A stretch of 64,000 bases of DNA from Pseudomonas frederiksbergensis (GTDB lineage Bacteria; Pseudomonadota; Gammaproteobacteria; Pseudomonadales; Pseudomonadaceae), in NCBI RefSeq assembly GCF_001874645.1, contig NZ_CP017886.1, positions 2,728,001-2,792,000 on the forward strand, written 5' to 3'. Below are positions 27,801-34,732 of the stretch, piece by piece. A program made the position numbers and the translations under genes. The notes beneath the pieces are model-generated. The model searched no databases. It was not told the DNA's origin and saw only the letters and a list, made by a program, of their open reading frames with translations. The first letter of the stretch is position 1. Each line of letters starts with the position of its first letter.

Positions 27801-29121
27801 TGTTGGCACTACCGCTCGTACCGCCGTACACACCCGAGCCGAAACCGGAGGTGCCACCATGACCGCCGGCTTGCCCGCCCAATGCACCGCCACCGCCGCC
27901 ACCGCCACCGACCGCGCCACCGACGTAAGGTGCGGTGACCCCGCCACCGCCACCACCGCCCGAAGCGGCGTTGCTGGTCACGGTGACGTTCTTAAGGGTC
28001 AGGTTGCCGGCGTTGAAAATACCGCCGCCCATGGCCGCCGCGCCGTCCGTACCGGCGGCAGCACCATTGCCGGCCACCAGGCCTTGTTTGATGACCAGCC
28101 CGTCGAGGGTCGCGGTGACCCCGGAATTGACCTGAAGCACCCGGGTTTTGTACTGACCGTTGAGGGTCACATCGGCAATGTTATCGTGGTTCAGGTCACC
28201 TTCCAGCGTGACGTTCTTGGTGAGGGTCAGTTGCGAGTTCAGATTGACCGTCATGGTGGTGCTGAAGGTCACCGTGTCACCCCCCACGGCATCGCTCAGC
28301 GCCTGACGCAATGAGCCGACCCCACTGTCACCGTTGTTGGTGACCGTCAGGGTCGCCAGGCTGTACTGGTACGCGGCCATGGACTGGGCCGCCAGCACGT
28401 TATGGCTCTCGATGGTGCCGGTGGCGATTTCCAGATCCCAGTCACCGCCCACGCCGGTACGGTTGTTCGACGCGGCGATATCGCGCCCGGTCAGTTGCGC
28501 CAGCGAGTCGACAAAGCTGATGCCCTGGTCACCTGCGGCGGTGTTGCAGGCGTAGATCAGAATGTCGCCACCGACGTTCATGTCATTGCCGATGCGCGCC
28601 AGCACCGCGCTGCGAGCCGCCACGTTATCGGCCGACAGGTAAGTGTCGCCCAGCCACAAGTCGCCGCTATTGCCGTGGGCGATGATTTCCACGGTACTCA
28701 CGCCGTGGTGGGTATCCAGATAATCGGCGATCTGTTGCAAGCCGTCCTTCGTCGCGTCGAGCTGGACCACCTGGGTGCCGGGCGCCACGCCTTTGAGCAG
28801 GCTATCGGCGTCCTTGATGCGCGAATCGACGAATACCACGCTCTGACCGGGCACGGCGGTGGGCGTCGCAGCGGGCGCGGGCGTGGCCGCTGACGTGTTG
28901 TCCGCCTGACCGTGGGTGTCCTTGCTGGCCACCGGGTGGTCGGCAACCGGTGACTTGGCAGCGGCCGCCGTGGCGTGGCTGTCGGCTTGGGCGGCGGTAT
29001 CGGCAACCGTGGCCGCCACTGCGCCGTCGAACAGCATTCGCGGTTCCAGGGACATGATCAATGGCGATGCCAGGACGCGTGCGCCTTGGGATGTTTGCGA
29101 CTTGCCTTTGCTCCACCACAT
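21826..29121 (-). CDS. Giant secreted LEPR-motif/DUF4347 protein with 16 Ig-like repeats
   Basis: A predicted surface or secreted protein of 2431 residues. From the ATG at 29121 (GGTGAG upstream), MSLEPRMLFDGA at about 23-34 is the N-terminal LEPR-type motif of giant exported proteins. It is followed by a DUF4347 domain (about 95-255), a beta-helix-like part (GVGSLRQALSDAVGGDTVTF, about 260-370) and a Gly-rich region (about 375-610). Then come 16 Ig-like repeats of about 102 residues (about 617-2245), each with TFSEAVxGFTxADL and DTxRPTA. A unique C-terminal segment ends LQQVGISEMQA. No classical signal peptide or RTX repeats are seen. Neighbouring genes encode TolC, sulfation and hydroxylation enzymes. 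Confidence 0.9.
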   Translation of the reverse strand: MWWSKGKSQTSQGARVLASPLIMSLEPRMLFDGAVAATVADTAAQADSHATAAAAKSPVADHPVASKDTHGQADNTSAATPAPAATPTAVPGQSVVFVDSRIKDADSLLKGVAPGTQVVQLDATKDGLQQIADYLDTHHGVSTVEIIAHGNSGDLWLGDTYLSADNVAARSAVLARIGNDMNVGGDILIYACNTAAGDQGISFVDSLAQLTGRDIAASNNRTGVGGDWDLEIATGTIESHNVLAAQSMAAYQYSLATLTVTNNGDSGVGSLRQALSDAVGGDTVTFSTTMTVNLNSQLTLTKNVTLEGDLNHDNIADVTLNGQYKTRVLQVNSGVTATLDGLVIKQGLVAGNGAAAGTDGAAAMGGGIFNAGNLTLKNVTVTSNAASGGGGGGGVTAPYVGGAVGGGGGGGGALGGQAGGHGGTSGFGSGVYGGTSGSANTGGNGGGYNPNYMGGRGGSSSGGAGGVGAANYSSGGAGGTANNGTISIGGGGGGSGWDKPGRAGASAAGGIYNATSGTLTVIGTSVISGNIAAGGGGGGGGGLGGSADPGGAAGKGVGAIWNKGTVLMTAANFAALSSNVGGSGSGGPALGGGSAGASVAAVNNIFNDGGTLNTAYSPTPSATIVVANSALHIGQTSQVTITFTEAVTGFTNADLTVANGSLSAVSSIDGGVTWTATFTPSSSVTGSTNHIVLDNTGVQSVSLGTAGVGTSTSNNYAVDTVRPTATVVVSNSALNIGGTSTVTFTFSEAVTGFTTADVTVANGTLSGLTTSNNITWTATLTPTAGNTSSGNVITLDNTGYTDIATNAGTGTTVSNSYAIDTVRPTASIVVANNALNIGGTSLVTITFSEAVTGFTNADLTVADGTLSAVSSSNGGITWTATLTPTSSISNTGDVITLNNAGVSDVAGNAGSGTTRSNAYSVDTERPTATIIVATTTLGIGQTAPVTITFSEAVSGFTNADLTVSNGTLSAVSSSDGGITWTATFTPTTNITNASNHITLDNTGVQDLAGNAGSDTTDSNNYAIDTQRPTATIVVADTTLAIGQTSRVTITFSEAVTGFTNAGLTVSNGTLSAVSSSDGGITWTATFTPASNITNASNHITLNNTGYTDFAGNAGTGTTDSNNYTIDTQRPTATIVLADTTLIAGETSLVTITFSEAVSGFTNADLMVPNGTLTAVSSHDGGITWTATFTPTAGINDTTNMITLSNTGVADLAGNAGSGTTNSGNFTIDTVRPTATIIVADNALKIGDTSRVTITFSEAVSGFTNADLTIAHGTLTAVSSSDGGITWTATFTPNNAITDATNLITLDNTGVHNASGNVGTGTTDSNNYAIDTQRPTATIVVTDTALGIGQTSLVTITFSEAVTGFTNADLLIGNGTLSAVSSSDGGVTWTATLTPVSGVTHSGNVITLDNTGVSDLSGNTGAGTTNSNSYAVDSQRPTATIVVASPTLIAGQTSLVTITFSEAVTGFDNSDLSVPNGTLTNVSSSDGGVTWTATFTPTTGVHDTTNLITLNNSGVADLAGNAGTGITNSGNFTIDTVRPTATIVVADNALRIGETSAVTITFSEAVSGFTNADLTIANGTLSAVSSSDGGITWTATFTPNANITNAASHISLDNSGVQNESGNAGTGTTDSNNYAIDTQRPTATIVIANPALSIGQTSLVTITFSEVVSGFSNADLTIANGTLSAVSSSDGGITWTATYTPTSNISNATNHITLNNTGVNDLAGNAGSGTTDSNNYVVDTQRPTATVVVANPSLAVGGSSLVTFTFSEAVTGFTTADLTVANGTISGLSSSDGGVTWTATLTPTNAVTAASNLITLDNTGYTDLSGNAGTGTTHSNTYAIDTQRPTATVLIADSALKIGQSSTVTITFSEAVSGFTNADLTVANGTLSAVSSSDGGVTWTATFTPAGNITNAANHITLNNTGVTDAAGNTGTGSTDSNNYAIDTARPTATIVVANPTLPIGETSLVTITFSEAVSGFNNSDLTVANGTLSAVSSSDGGITWTATFTPTSNISDATNLITLNNTGVNDLAGNAGSGTTDSNNYIIDTQRPTATIVVADSALKIGQTSTVTITFSEAISGFTHSDLTVANGTLSALSSRDGGKTWTATLTPNANVTAASNLITLNNAGVIDALGNAGSGSTDSGNYAIDTTRPTATVVVATTNLSVGQTSQVTITFSEAVSGFTNADLTVANGTLSALSSTDGGKTWTATLTPSNNVNSASNLITLNNSGVSDRFGNTGIGSTESNSYGVRTLVTTGDPQFRISDPAPPSSTPNRPLQPIVFTPPTGNLGSPLTFAPLFEQRVLGDGVRPLGDIFINRGALSPSYIAQVFTSSDSGGNGSGHGFLGFGSGDGGVFGASTLSSLFSHESSGGDRSPNAFGDRSILQGGNVSQGLHGGFGALTLGEQLQHLENTEKQQVRALAAALQQVGISEMQA
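22385..27270 (-). repeat. Array of 16 Ig-like repeats of about 306 bp
   Basis: Each unit runs from TATIVVA...LxIGxTSxVTITFSEAV through SSSDGGITWTATFTP and LxNTGVxDLAGNAGxGTTDSNNYAIDT. The tyrosine in the NNYAIDT segment is present in 14 units and is Phe in units 6 and 9 (counted from the N-terminus). Units 6-8 and 9-11 resemble each other as blocks, indicating duplication of three repeats at a time. Confidence 0.9.
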
Positions 29122-29174
29122 GCTGCTCACCCGGACTCGAACTTTTATGACTGCGCCAATAAAAAACGCCGCGA

Positions 29175-30011
29175 TCAACTGATCGCAGCGTCGGCTTTCA
29201 TACGAATAACGTTGGCGGCGCTGGCTGAGCCATCGTGCCAAAAGGACAACTCTGCGTATTTTTCGAACAGGTCCGGCGGCAGAATCGTGCGCCGAGGCTC
29301 CAGTGCAACCGAGCGTTTGACCTTGTGCAGCCCCGATACCCCGAGCGCCTGGTCGAATTCCGGTGCGTCATAGACGAGATTGTTGAAGTCGTGCTCGAAC
29401 CAGGGCTCGCCGATGAAATCGTAGATCAACCGCATGACCCGGTCGGGGGCCTGACTCAGCAAATCGTAATCAACGATCAACAGCGAGTCGGCGTTTTCGC
29501 CGTAATACGCCTCTTTCAACGCGGTCCAGGCAAACCCCACCAGACGATTGCGCTGAGCCAGGGTTTCGCAACGGCTGTAAACGGTATTGCGCTCGATTTC
29601 GTCATTGAACAGCTTGGTGTTCTCGAACGGATTGGCGCGGTACAGACGCTCAAGACTGTCCATCACCCAGGCAACATTGCGCACACAGGCAATGGTTTTG
29701 GCCTTCGGGAACAGTTCCCGTAGCGCAGGCAGACGCGCGCACCATTGGCGATTGGTGTCGAAGATGACGGGTGTGTCGGCCTGATCGGCATAGAAGGAGT
29801 CGAACAGACCGTGCAATAGACGACGGCGCAGCGGGGTGTCGATCACCGCGCCAAATTCGCTGCCGGCACTGCATTGCTCCAGGACGCTGGTGAATAGCGA
29901 CCCGACGGGGCTGGTCATTCCGGCGTGAAAGCGCGGGTTCTGCAAAAGAATCGCAGAAAGCAGGGTCGAGCCTGAACGTGGCAAGCCGGAGATAAAGTGG
30001 AACTGCTGCAT
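29175..30011 (-). CDS. Sulfotransferase, first gene of the giant-protein operon
   Basis: A 278-residue soluble protein of the Sulfotransfer_3 type. The PAPS 5'-phosphosulfate loop is at the very N-terminus (FISGLPRSGSTLLSAIL) and the 3'-phosphate site is ACVRNVAWVMDSLERL. It resembles bacterial protein or tyrosine sulfotransferase-like enzymes more than steroid or aryl types, but the acceptor cannot be read from sequence. It ends 54 bases before the giant protein gene, the distal operon genes include an APS kinase and a second sulfotransferase, and it lacks a signal peptide. I infer cytoplasmic sulfation of the giant protein or of an associated molecule. Confidence 0.85.
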   Translation of the reverse strand: MQQFHFISGLPRSGSTLLSAILLQNPRFHAGMTSPVGSLFTSVLEQCSAGSEFGAVIDTPLRRRLLHGLFDSFYADQADTPVIFDTNRQWCARLPALRELFPKAKTIACVRNVAWVMDSLERLYRANPFENTKLFNDEIERNTVYSRCETLAQRNRLVGFAWTALKEAYYGENADSLLIVDYDLLSQAPDRVMRLIYDFIGEPWFEHDFNNLVYDAPEFDQALGVSGLHKVKRSVALEPRRTILPPDLFEKYAELSFWHDGSASAANVIRMKADAAIS

Positions 30012-30396
30012 CCCTTCACCGTAGTCGTCAGTCCTTTATAGGGCAGAGCGTAGTCTACGAATTTGGATCCAACCAGTGGTATTTTGATATCAAATCGGAA
30101 CTAAACCTTGTGGAATGTGTGGTTGCAACGCCAGCGGACAGGGTGAAACGTTTAAGCCGGTAACCTTCATGCAGACACCGTCGATTGTGGAGCGGGCTCG
30201 CCACCAATGGCGCCATACGGGAGGCAATCAGATCTTCGCCGTGCTCCCCTACATCAACAACGAAGCCCTAATGGGCTACACCTAAGCGTGTAGAACGGAA
30301 AAAGATCGCAGGCTGCGATCTTTTACTCATCAATGCCGAATCACTTCAGCCCTGGAATCTTCACCGGGTCGTCCGTCTCGTCCAGTGTCGATTCGG
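30012..30396. other. Intergenic region upstream of the sulfotransferase operon
   Basis: No coding sequence is supported. It should hold the promoter of the minus-strand operon starting at 30011, but no clear sigma box was recognised. A palindromic terminator at 30299-30324 closes the lipase transcript. Confidence 0.6.
30299..30324 (-). terminator. Rho-independent terminator after the lipase gene
   Basis: Perfect inverted repeat AAAAGATCGCA / TGCGATCTTTT around a 3-base loop, ending in a T run on the minus strand about 70 bases after the lipase stop. It is a shortened relative of the REP core found elsewhere in the window. Confidence 0.75.
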
Positions 30397-32583
30397 TTAG
30401 ATAATCGAATCGATATCCAGTGTATGCGGTGCACCAATGGTGTGGCCGTAGATCGAAGCGGTCTGTGTGCTGTCACTGCCGCTTGATGGCGCCATGGCCA
30501 GTTGTTCAACGACCTGATTCTGCGGGTGTGCCTGCCAGCGGGGCAGGTTGTCTGCCAGTCGTTCAGGTTGCTCCGATAACTGTCCATACACATCTTTCTG
30601 GCTAACGCTCATGTAACGCAGAGTGGCCAGGCGAGTGCGGGTGGTGTGTACCTTGTCGACCTCACGATTGATTGCACCTATCGCCTGTTCGTGGGCTCGT
30701 ACATACGCATCGGGACGCGCCAGTAAATCACGGCACTTGTCACGCAACTGCTGGGTGATTCCTATCAGTGCGCTTTCTATCCATTCAAACTCCCGCTCGG
30801 TCACCAGGGAACGCCTGGACTCCTGGGCTTCTTGCCAACGCCGCAGGGTGGCCCAGCATGCCGGAATGTACCCGCCGGCCATCAAGTGGTTGCCGGCGCT
30901 GAATACTTGCGTCAGTAACCCCGGCCGATCCGGCAGGCCGTTTTTTTGCTGGAGCGCCACGCTGCACGCGGCGTGCTGGGTAATGGTGTCGCAGCCGGGC
31001 TCCCAGAGGATCGAGGACTGTGCCTTGCGGCCAAACTCCACCGGCATGAAGTGACGCAAGGTGCCGTGGTGTTCGTAGGGTTCTCCCGTCCAGTTGGTGA
31101 TCCCCGCGACGAACACCGAGAGGCCGAGCGGTACGTTGACGAAGGTTAAGGCCAGCCCCGAGCCGAACACCTTCGCCTTGGTGTTCATCCAGGTGCCGGG
31201 CACGCTCGGCACCGGGTCGTTGTGGTTCACCATGCGGTAATGCACCAGTGGGGCGGCACCTTTGGCGAAATTGGCGTCACCGGCGCGGGGCGCGCCGTAG
31301 GTGTAGAGCTGGATGTCGTAGCCTTCAGGTCTGCGACGCAGCATCTCAGAGAGGAGCAACGCTACTGCGCCACCCAGGCTGTGGCCACAGATCAGCAGTT
31401 TTTGCCCGGCGTAGAACCGATCCAGATAGCTCACCGCAAAGGCAGCGGCTTTTTGGGCGGCCTCATAAAAACCTCGGTGCACCTGCCCCTCACCTTCTTC
31501 AAACGGCACTTGAAACGCATCGGCATCGCGCAGGCCATCCGCAACGAGTTCATAAGTGCCACGCACTGAAATCAGGATCAGTTCGTCGTTGTGGGTGATG
31601 AAAGCCTGGGTGTCGGTGGCTTCTACCCCAAGCTTTCTATCGTCGAGGAAGTGGATCTTGGCGGGGTGTTCCTGATCTTCACGCAGTTTTGGATCGTTGA
31701 CCGGATAGAGAGTGGGATCGAACGGCACGATCTCCAGCCGCTTGGAATACGGTACATCTTCATATAACGGGTAGTAGGCTTTGGTTTGCGTGGAATCGAC
31801 CTTCCACAGTTCATCGAACTTGGCCAATGCATCCCCGAACCAGTTACCTACGCTCGGTTGCAGGGGGAAACTCACGGTCTTGGTTTTGACGGGTTGGTCT
31901 TCGGGCTGCTGACCAAACGGGCAATAACTCAAGGTCGCCATCAGCGCGAGCTGGTAGAGGTTCAGCGCACAGAATTCGGAGCCGGTGGACAACATGGGGC
32001 GCAAGGCCCGTAGCGGGCGTACTTCCAGCACCGTGTGTTTTTGCGGCATGAGGGCAACGCCGAGTTGGCCATGTTTGCCCATGATTTTCGCCGGCCCCGA
32101 ACTGTGGGGGTAATGGCGATAGACTTCGGGTGGCAAATGCGCGGCATGCTCGACCAGATGGCGTACTTCCACCTGGTAGTACTCATCAGCACAGGCTTGT
32201 GCGGGATTGTCTTTAGTCCGGGTGGCGTTGTTGTTCAGGTAGCGGGTTTGTTCGGCGCGGACTTGTAGTTCGGTGATCTTGAGCGGGTAATGCGGTCTGG
32301 TCTGTAAAAACGAGTATGCCTTTTCATGTCCTTGATAATCTTGAGCGAGGGTTAATGCAATTGGTCCGGCAAAGTGGTTGTTCACCTTGCCGTTACCCGC
32401 AGCATCCAGCCTGCCCGTGTATTTTTGCCCTTCTGAATCGGTGACTTCATAGGCTAATCCGACATAGGGTTCACCTGAGCCGAATTCGTCCACCAACTGA
32501 AAGCTGGTCCATTTACCTTGTACGGGGCATGCAAGCACGCGACTGCTTAAGGGTGAGCTCAGTTCTTCATCCAATAGTGTCAT
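30397..32583 (-). CDS. Class 3 lipase, candidate antibacterial effector
   Basis: A 728-residue alpha/beta hydrolase. The nucleophile elbow is GHSLGG (S402), a likely catalytic Asp is D456 in NHNDPVPS and a likely His is in EPYEHHGTL (505/506). The first 110 residues form a separate beta-rich part (FGSGEPYVGLAYEVTD) of the kind seen in some secreted toxins. The last 200 are helical. There is no signal peptide. It follows two almost identical lipoprotein genes by 15 bases, which is what one expects of a phospholipase effector with periplasmic immunity proteins (Tle/Tli-like). No VgrG, PAAR or adaptor gene is nearby, so type VI delivery is only an inference. Confidence 0.75.
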   Translation of the reverse strand: MTLLDEELSSPLSSRVLACPVQGKWTSFQLVDEFGSGEPYVGLAYEVTDSEGQKYTGRLDAAGNGKVNNHFAGPIALTLAQDYQGHEKAYSFLQTRPHYPLKITELQVRAEQTRYLNNNATRTKDNPAQACADEYYQVEVRHLVEHAAHLPPEVYRHYPHSSGPAKIMGKHGQLGVALMPQKHTVLEVRPLRALRPMLSTGSEFCALNLYQLALMATLSYCPFGQQPEDQPVKTKTVSFPLQPSVGNWFGDALAKFDELWKVDSTQTKAYYPLYEDVPYSKRLEIVPFDPTLYPVNDPKLREDQEHPAKIHFLDDRKLGVEATDTQAFITHNDELILISVRGTYELVADGLRDADAFQVPFEEGEGQVHRGFYEAAQKAAAFAVSYLDRFYAGQKLLICGHSLGGAVALLLSEMLRRRPEGYDIQLYTYGAPRAGDANFAKGAAPLVHYRMVNHNDPVPSVPGTWMNTKAKVFGSGLALTFVNVPLGLSVFVAGITNWTGEPYEHHGTLRHFMPVEFGRKAQSSILWEPGCDTITQHAACSVALQQKNGLPDRPGLLTQVFSAGNHLMAGGYIPACWATLRRWQEAQESRRSLVTEREFEWIESALIGITQQLRDKCRDLLARPDAYVRAHEQAIGAINREVDKVHTTRTRLATLRYMSVSQKDVYGQLSEQPERLADNLPRWQAHPQNQVVEQLAMAPSSGSDSTQTASIYGHTIGAPHTLDIDSII

Positions 32584-32598
32584 GTCGTCATTTCCTTA

Positions 32599-33393
32599 TT
32601 ATTCGGTGCAACCGGGATAAATAGTGCACTTCTGCCCATCCGGCATTTGAAAACCGCTGAAGTCTTTGTAATTTCCGTAGCAAAACGCGTACTGGTCTTC
32701 AAAGTTGTCGCCCATGCAGCGCTTCCAGCCATTGGGTACCTTGACCCAGGTATCTCCGATAGCGGGCCGTTCCTCATCCGCCAACTTGATCGCCATCTTC
32801 ACGGTTTTACCCGGTAGCTGATCGAGGGTGTACGCCGAGAACGGCCGACCGCGCCCCGGTTCACCCAGTGCATCGGTTTTTTTGCAGTCGAGGATCTTTC
32901 TGAGGATGCGGGGCTTGCCTGAGGTGCGGAACAGCCATTGGCATTGCCCGTAGAGGGTACTTTCGCCCGCTTCGCTGAAGGTGCCTTTGTACTGCTCCTC
33001 CAGCTCATCGCGAATGGCGACCACGGCGCTATCCCCACTGAAGTCCCCCCAGTCCTTGCCGTAAGCCGAGTTGATCTCCAGCTTGATGCGCCTGATCACC
33101 AAGGGGCAGCCGCTGACCGTTCTGCGAAGGGCGATTTCAGATTCGGGTGTGTAGGATTTACGCCACTTCAAGTTGAACCCCACTTCCGTGTTTCTGCCGC
33201 CTGGCACGCTGCAGGTTTCCCCTTTCGCCGGCTCATACACGGCGATGGCCTGATAGGCAAAATCGGGCGGTAAATCAGCGGTAAAGGTGAACGTGTTCGG
33301 CTGACCGGTGGCGCAGCCTGCGGTTAAAACGAGGCAACAACCCAAGGCAGGGATTTTAAACCGCGACTTCGCCTGCGAATTCAACGTTGTCAT
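32599..33393 (-). CDS. Lipoprotein, putative lipase immunity protein (copy B)
   Basis: A 264-residue protein. A lipoprotein-type signal ends ALGCCLVLTAGCATG, so it should be a periplasmic or outer-membrane lipoprotein. The mature part has many cysteines, suggesting disulfides, and ends GQKCTIYPGCTE. I do not recognise the family. It differs from copy A (33406-34200) at only about 20 residues, mostly near the C-terminus. It lies 15 bases before the lipase gene, which suggests that it protects against, or assists, that enzyme. AAGGA precedes its ATG. Confidence 0.7.
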   Translation of the reverse strand: MTTLNSQAKSRFKIPALGCCLVLTAGCATGQPNTFTFTADLPPDFAYQAIAVYEPAKGETCSVPGGRNTEVGFNLKWRKSYTPESEIALRRTVSGCPLVIRRIKLEINSAYGKDWGDFSGDSAVVAIRDELEEQYKGTFSEAGESTLYGQCQWLFRTSGKPRILRKILDCKKTDALGEPGRGRPFSAYTLDQLPGKTVKMAIKLADEERPAIGDTWVKVPNGWKRCMGDNFEDQYAFCYGNYKDFSGFQMPDGQKCTIYPGCTE

Positions 33394-33405
33394 TGGGTAA
33401 TGTCC

Positions 33406-34200
33406 TTATTCTGTACAGCCAGGGTAAATGGTGCAGGTGCGGCCATCCGGCATTTTGAAGGTGCTGAAATCTGTGTAATTGCCATTGCAGTAAGCACGTT
33501 GATCTTCAAAACCTTTGCCCATGCAGCGTTTCCAGCCGTTGGGCACTTTGACCCAGGTATCTCCCCAGCCGGGCCGTTCTTCCTCCGCCAACTTGATCGT
33601 CATCTTTACGGTTTTGCCCGGTAGCTGATCGAGGGTGTACGCCGAGAACGGGTGACCACGGCCCGGCTCGCCCTGTGCATCGGTTTTTTTGCAGTCGAGG
33701 ATTTTTCTGAGAATGCGGGGCTTGCCTGAGGTGCGGAACAGCCATTGGCATTGCCCATGGAAGGTACTTTCGCCCGCTTCGCTGAAGATGCCTTTGTACT
33801 GCTCCTCCAGCTCATCGCGAATGGCGACCACGGCGCTATCCCCGCTGATGTCCCCCCAGTCCTTGCCGTAAGCCGAGTTGATCTCCAGTTTGATGCGCCT
33901 GATCACCAAGGGGCAGCCGCTGACCGTTCTGCGAAGGGCGATTTCAGAGTTGGGTGTGTAGGATTTACGCCACTTCAAGTTGAACCCCACTTCCGTGTTT
34001 CTCCCTCCCGGCACGCTGCAGGTTTCCCCTTTGGCCGGCTCATACACGGCGATGGCCTGATAGGCAAAATCGGGCGGTAAATCAGCGGTAAAGGTGAAGG
34101 TGTTCGGCTGGCCGGTGGCGCAGCCTGCCGTTAAAGCGAGGCAACAACCCAAGGCAGGGATTTTAAACCGCGACTTTGCCTGCGAGTTCAACGTTGTCAT
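33406..34200 (-). CDS. Lipoprotein, putative lipase immunity protein (copy A)
   Basis: Tandem duplicate of the following gene: the same length (264), the same lipoprotein signal (TAGCATG) and nearly the same sequence. Differences cluster toward the C-terminus (for example GKGFEDQRAYCNGNYTD against GDNFEDQYAFCYGNYKD). The gene starts repeat every 807 bp with identical junctions (stop TAA, AAGGACATTACCCA, ATG), showing a recent unequal duplication. Divergence at the C-terminal end could reflect selection for binding different effector variants. Family unrecognised; function inferred from context only. Confidence 0.7.
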   Translation of the reverse strand: MTTLNSQAKSRFKIPALGCCLALTAGCATGQPNTFTFTADLPPDFAYQAIAVYEPAKGETCSVPGGRNTEVGFNLKWRKSYTPNSEIALRRTVSGCPLVIRRIKLEINSAYGKDWGDISGDSAVVAIRDELEEQYKGIFSEAGESTFHGQCQWLFRTSGKPRILRKILDCKKTDAQGEPGRGHPFSAYTLDQLPGKTVKMTIKLAEEERPGWGDTWVKVPNGWKRCMGKGFEDQRAYCNGNYTDFSTFKMPDGRTCTIYPGCTE

Positions 34201-34212
34201 TGGGTAATGTCC

Positions 34213-34335
34213 TTATTCCGTGCAGCCAGGGTAAATGGTGCAGCTGCGGCCATCCGGCATTTTGAAGGTGCTGAAATCTGTGTAATTACCATTGCGGTAA
34301 GCAGGTTGATCTTCAAAACCTTTAGCGTTGAACAT
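34213..34335 (-). pseudogene. C-terminal stump of a third lipoprotein copy
   Basis: Encodes MFNAKGFEDQPAYRNGNY... to the shared ending CTIYPGCTE, matching only the last 37 or so residues of copies A and B. Similarity ends abruptly at about 34322. It has the same stop-to-start junction with copy A as A has with B. AGAAGGAA lies before the ATG, so a 40-residue peptide is possible, but without a signal sequence it is probably a relic. Confidence 0.75.
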
Positions 34336-34732
34336 CCATTGTTCCTTCTGCGATGGCTAAGGATTCTCACACCTGAATCGAGTCATCCAGCTGTAATGAC
34401 ACGAACGCTAACAAAATCGCAGAGCGGAAAATGTAGGAGAGGTCCCGAAGGATTGAAGGACGTTGCCGTGATAGGTCAGAGCCCATTAGGCCATTCGTTG
34501 CTCGCCACGCAAATCGAAGGGCTCGCCGCGACGGACATCACCGAGGGGGAAGGAAGATCGGTTGAATGATCTGGGGGCGGAGCTGGAGGGGCTTTAACGG
34601 CAAAAGATCGCAGGCTTCGCCAGCTCCTACGTCGATACCGTGTAGGAGCTGCCGCAGGTTCGGGCCGCGTTCGGACGATCTTTTGATCTTCCGATTAGCG
34701 GGTACTGAGGTGCTTCGCCGTGTGCCTACGCG
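34336..34732. other. Intergenic region with REP element
   Basis: No coding sequence is supported; open frames here lack ribosome sites and recognisable content. It holds the REP-type repeat at 34602-34684 and should contain the promoter of the lipoprotein-lipase unit. Confidence 0.6.
34602..34684. repeat. REP-type inverted repeat, copy 3
   Basis: AAAAGATCGCAGGC(T)TCG...AGCTCCTAC faces GTAGGAGCTGCCGCAGG...GATCTTTT. The right arm carries the extra CGGGCCGCGTTCGGAC segment also present in the copy at 8236. It lies between the 3' end of the glycosyltransferase gene and the lipoprotein cluster. Confidence 0.75.

Noticed and set aside
22394..28893. Many plus-strand frames of 60-320 residues across the giant LEPR protein gene
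   Set aside because: They recur every 306 bp with the repeat unit and have no ribosome sites or recognisable domains; they are shadows.
30623..31054. A 143-residue plus-strand frame opposite the lipase
   Set aside because: Shadow of the lipase C-terminal region with no supporting features.
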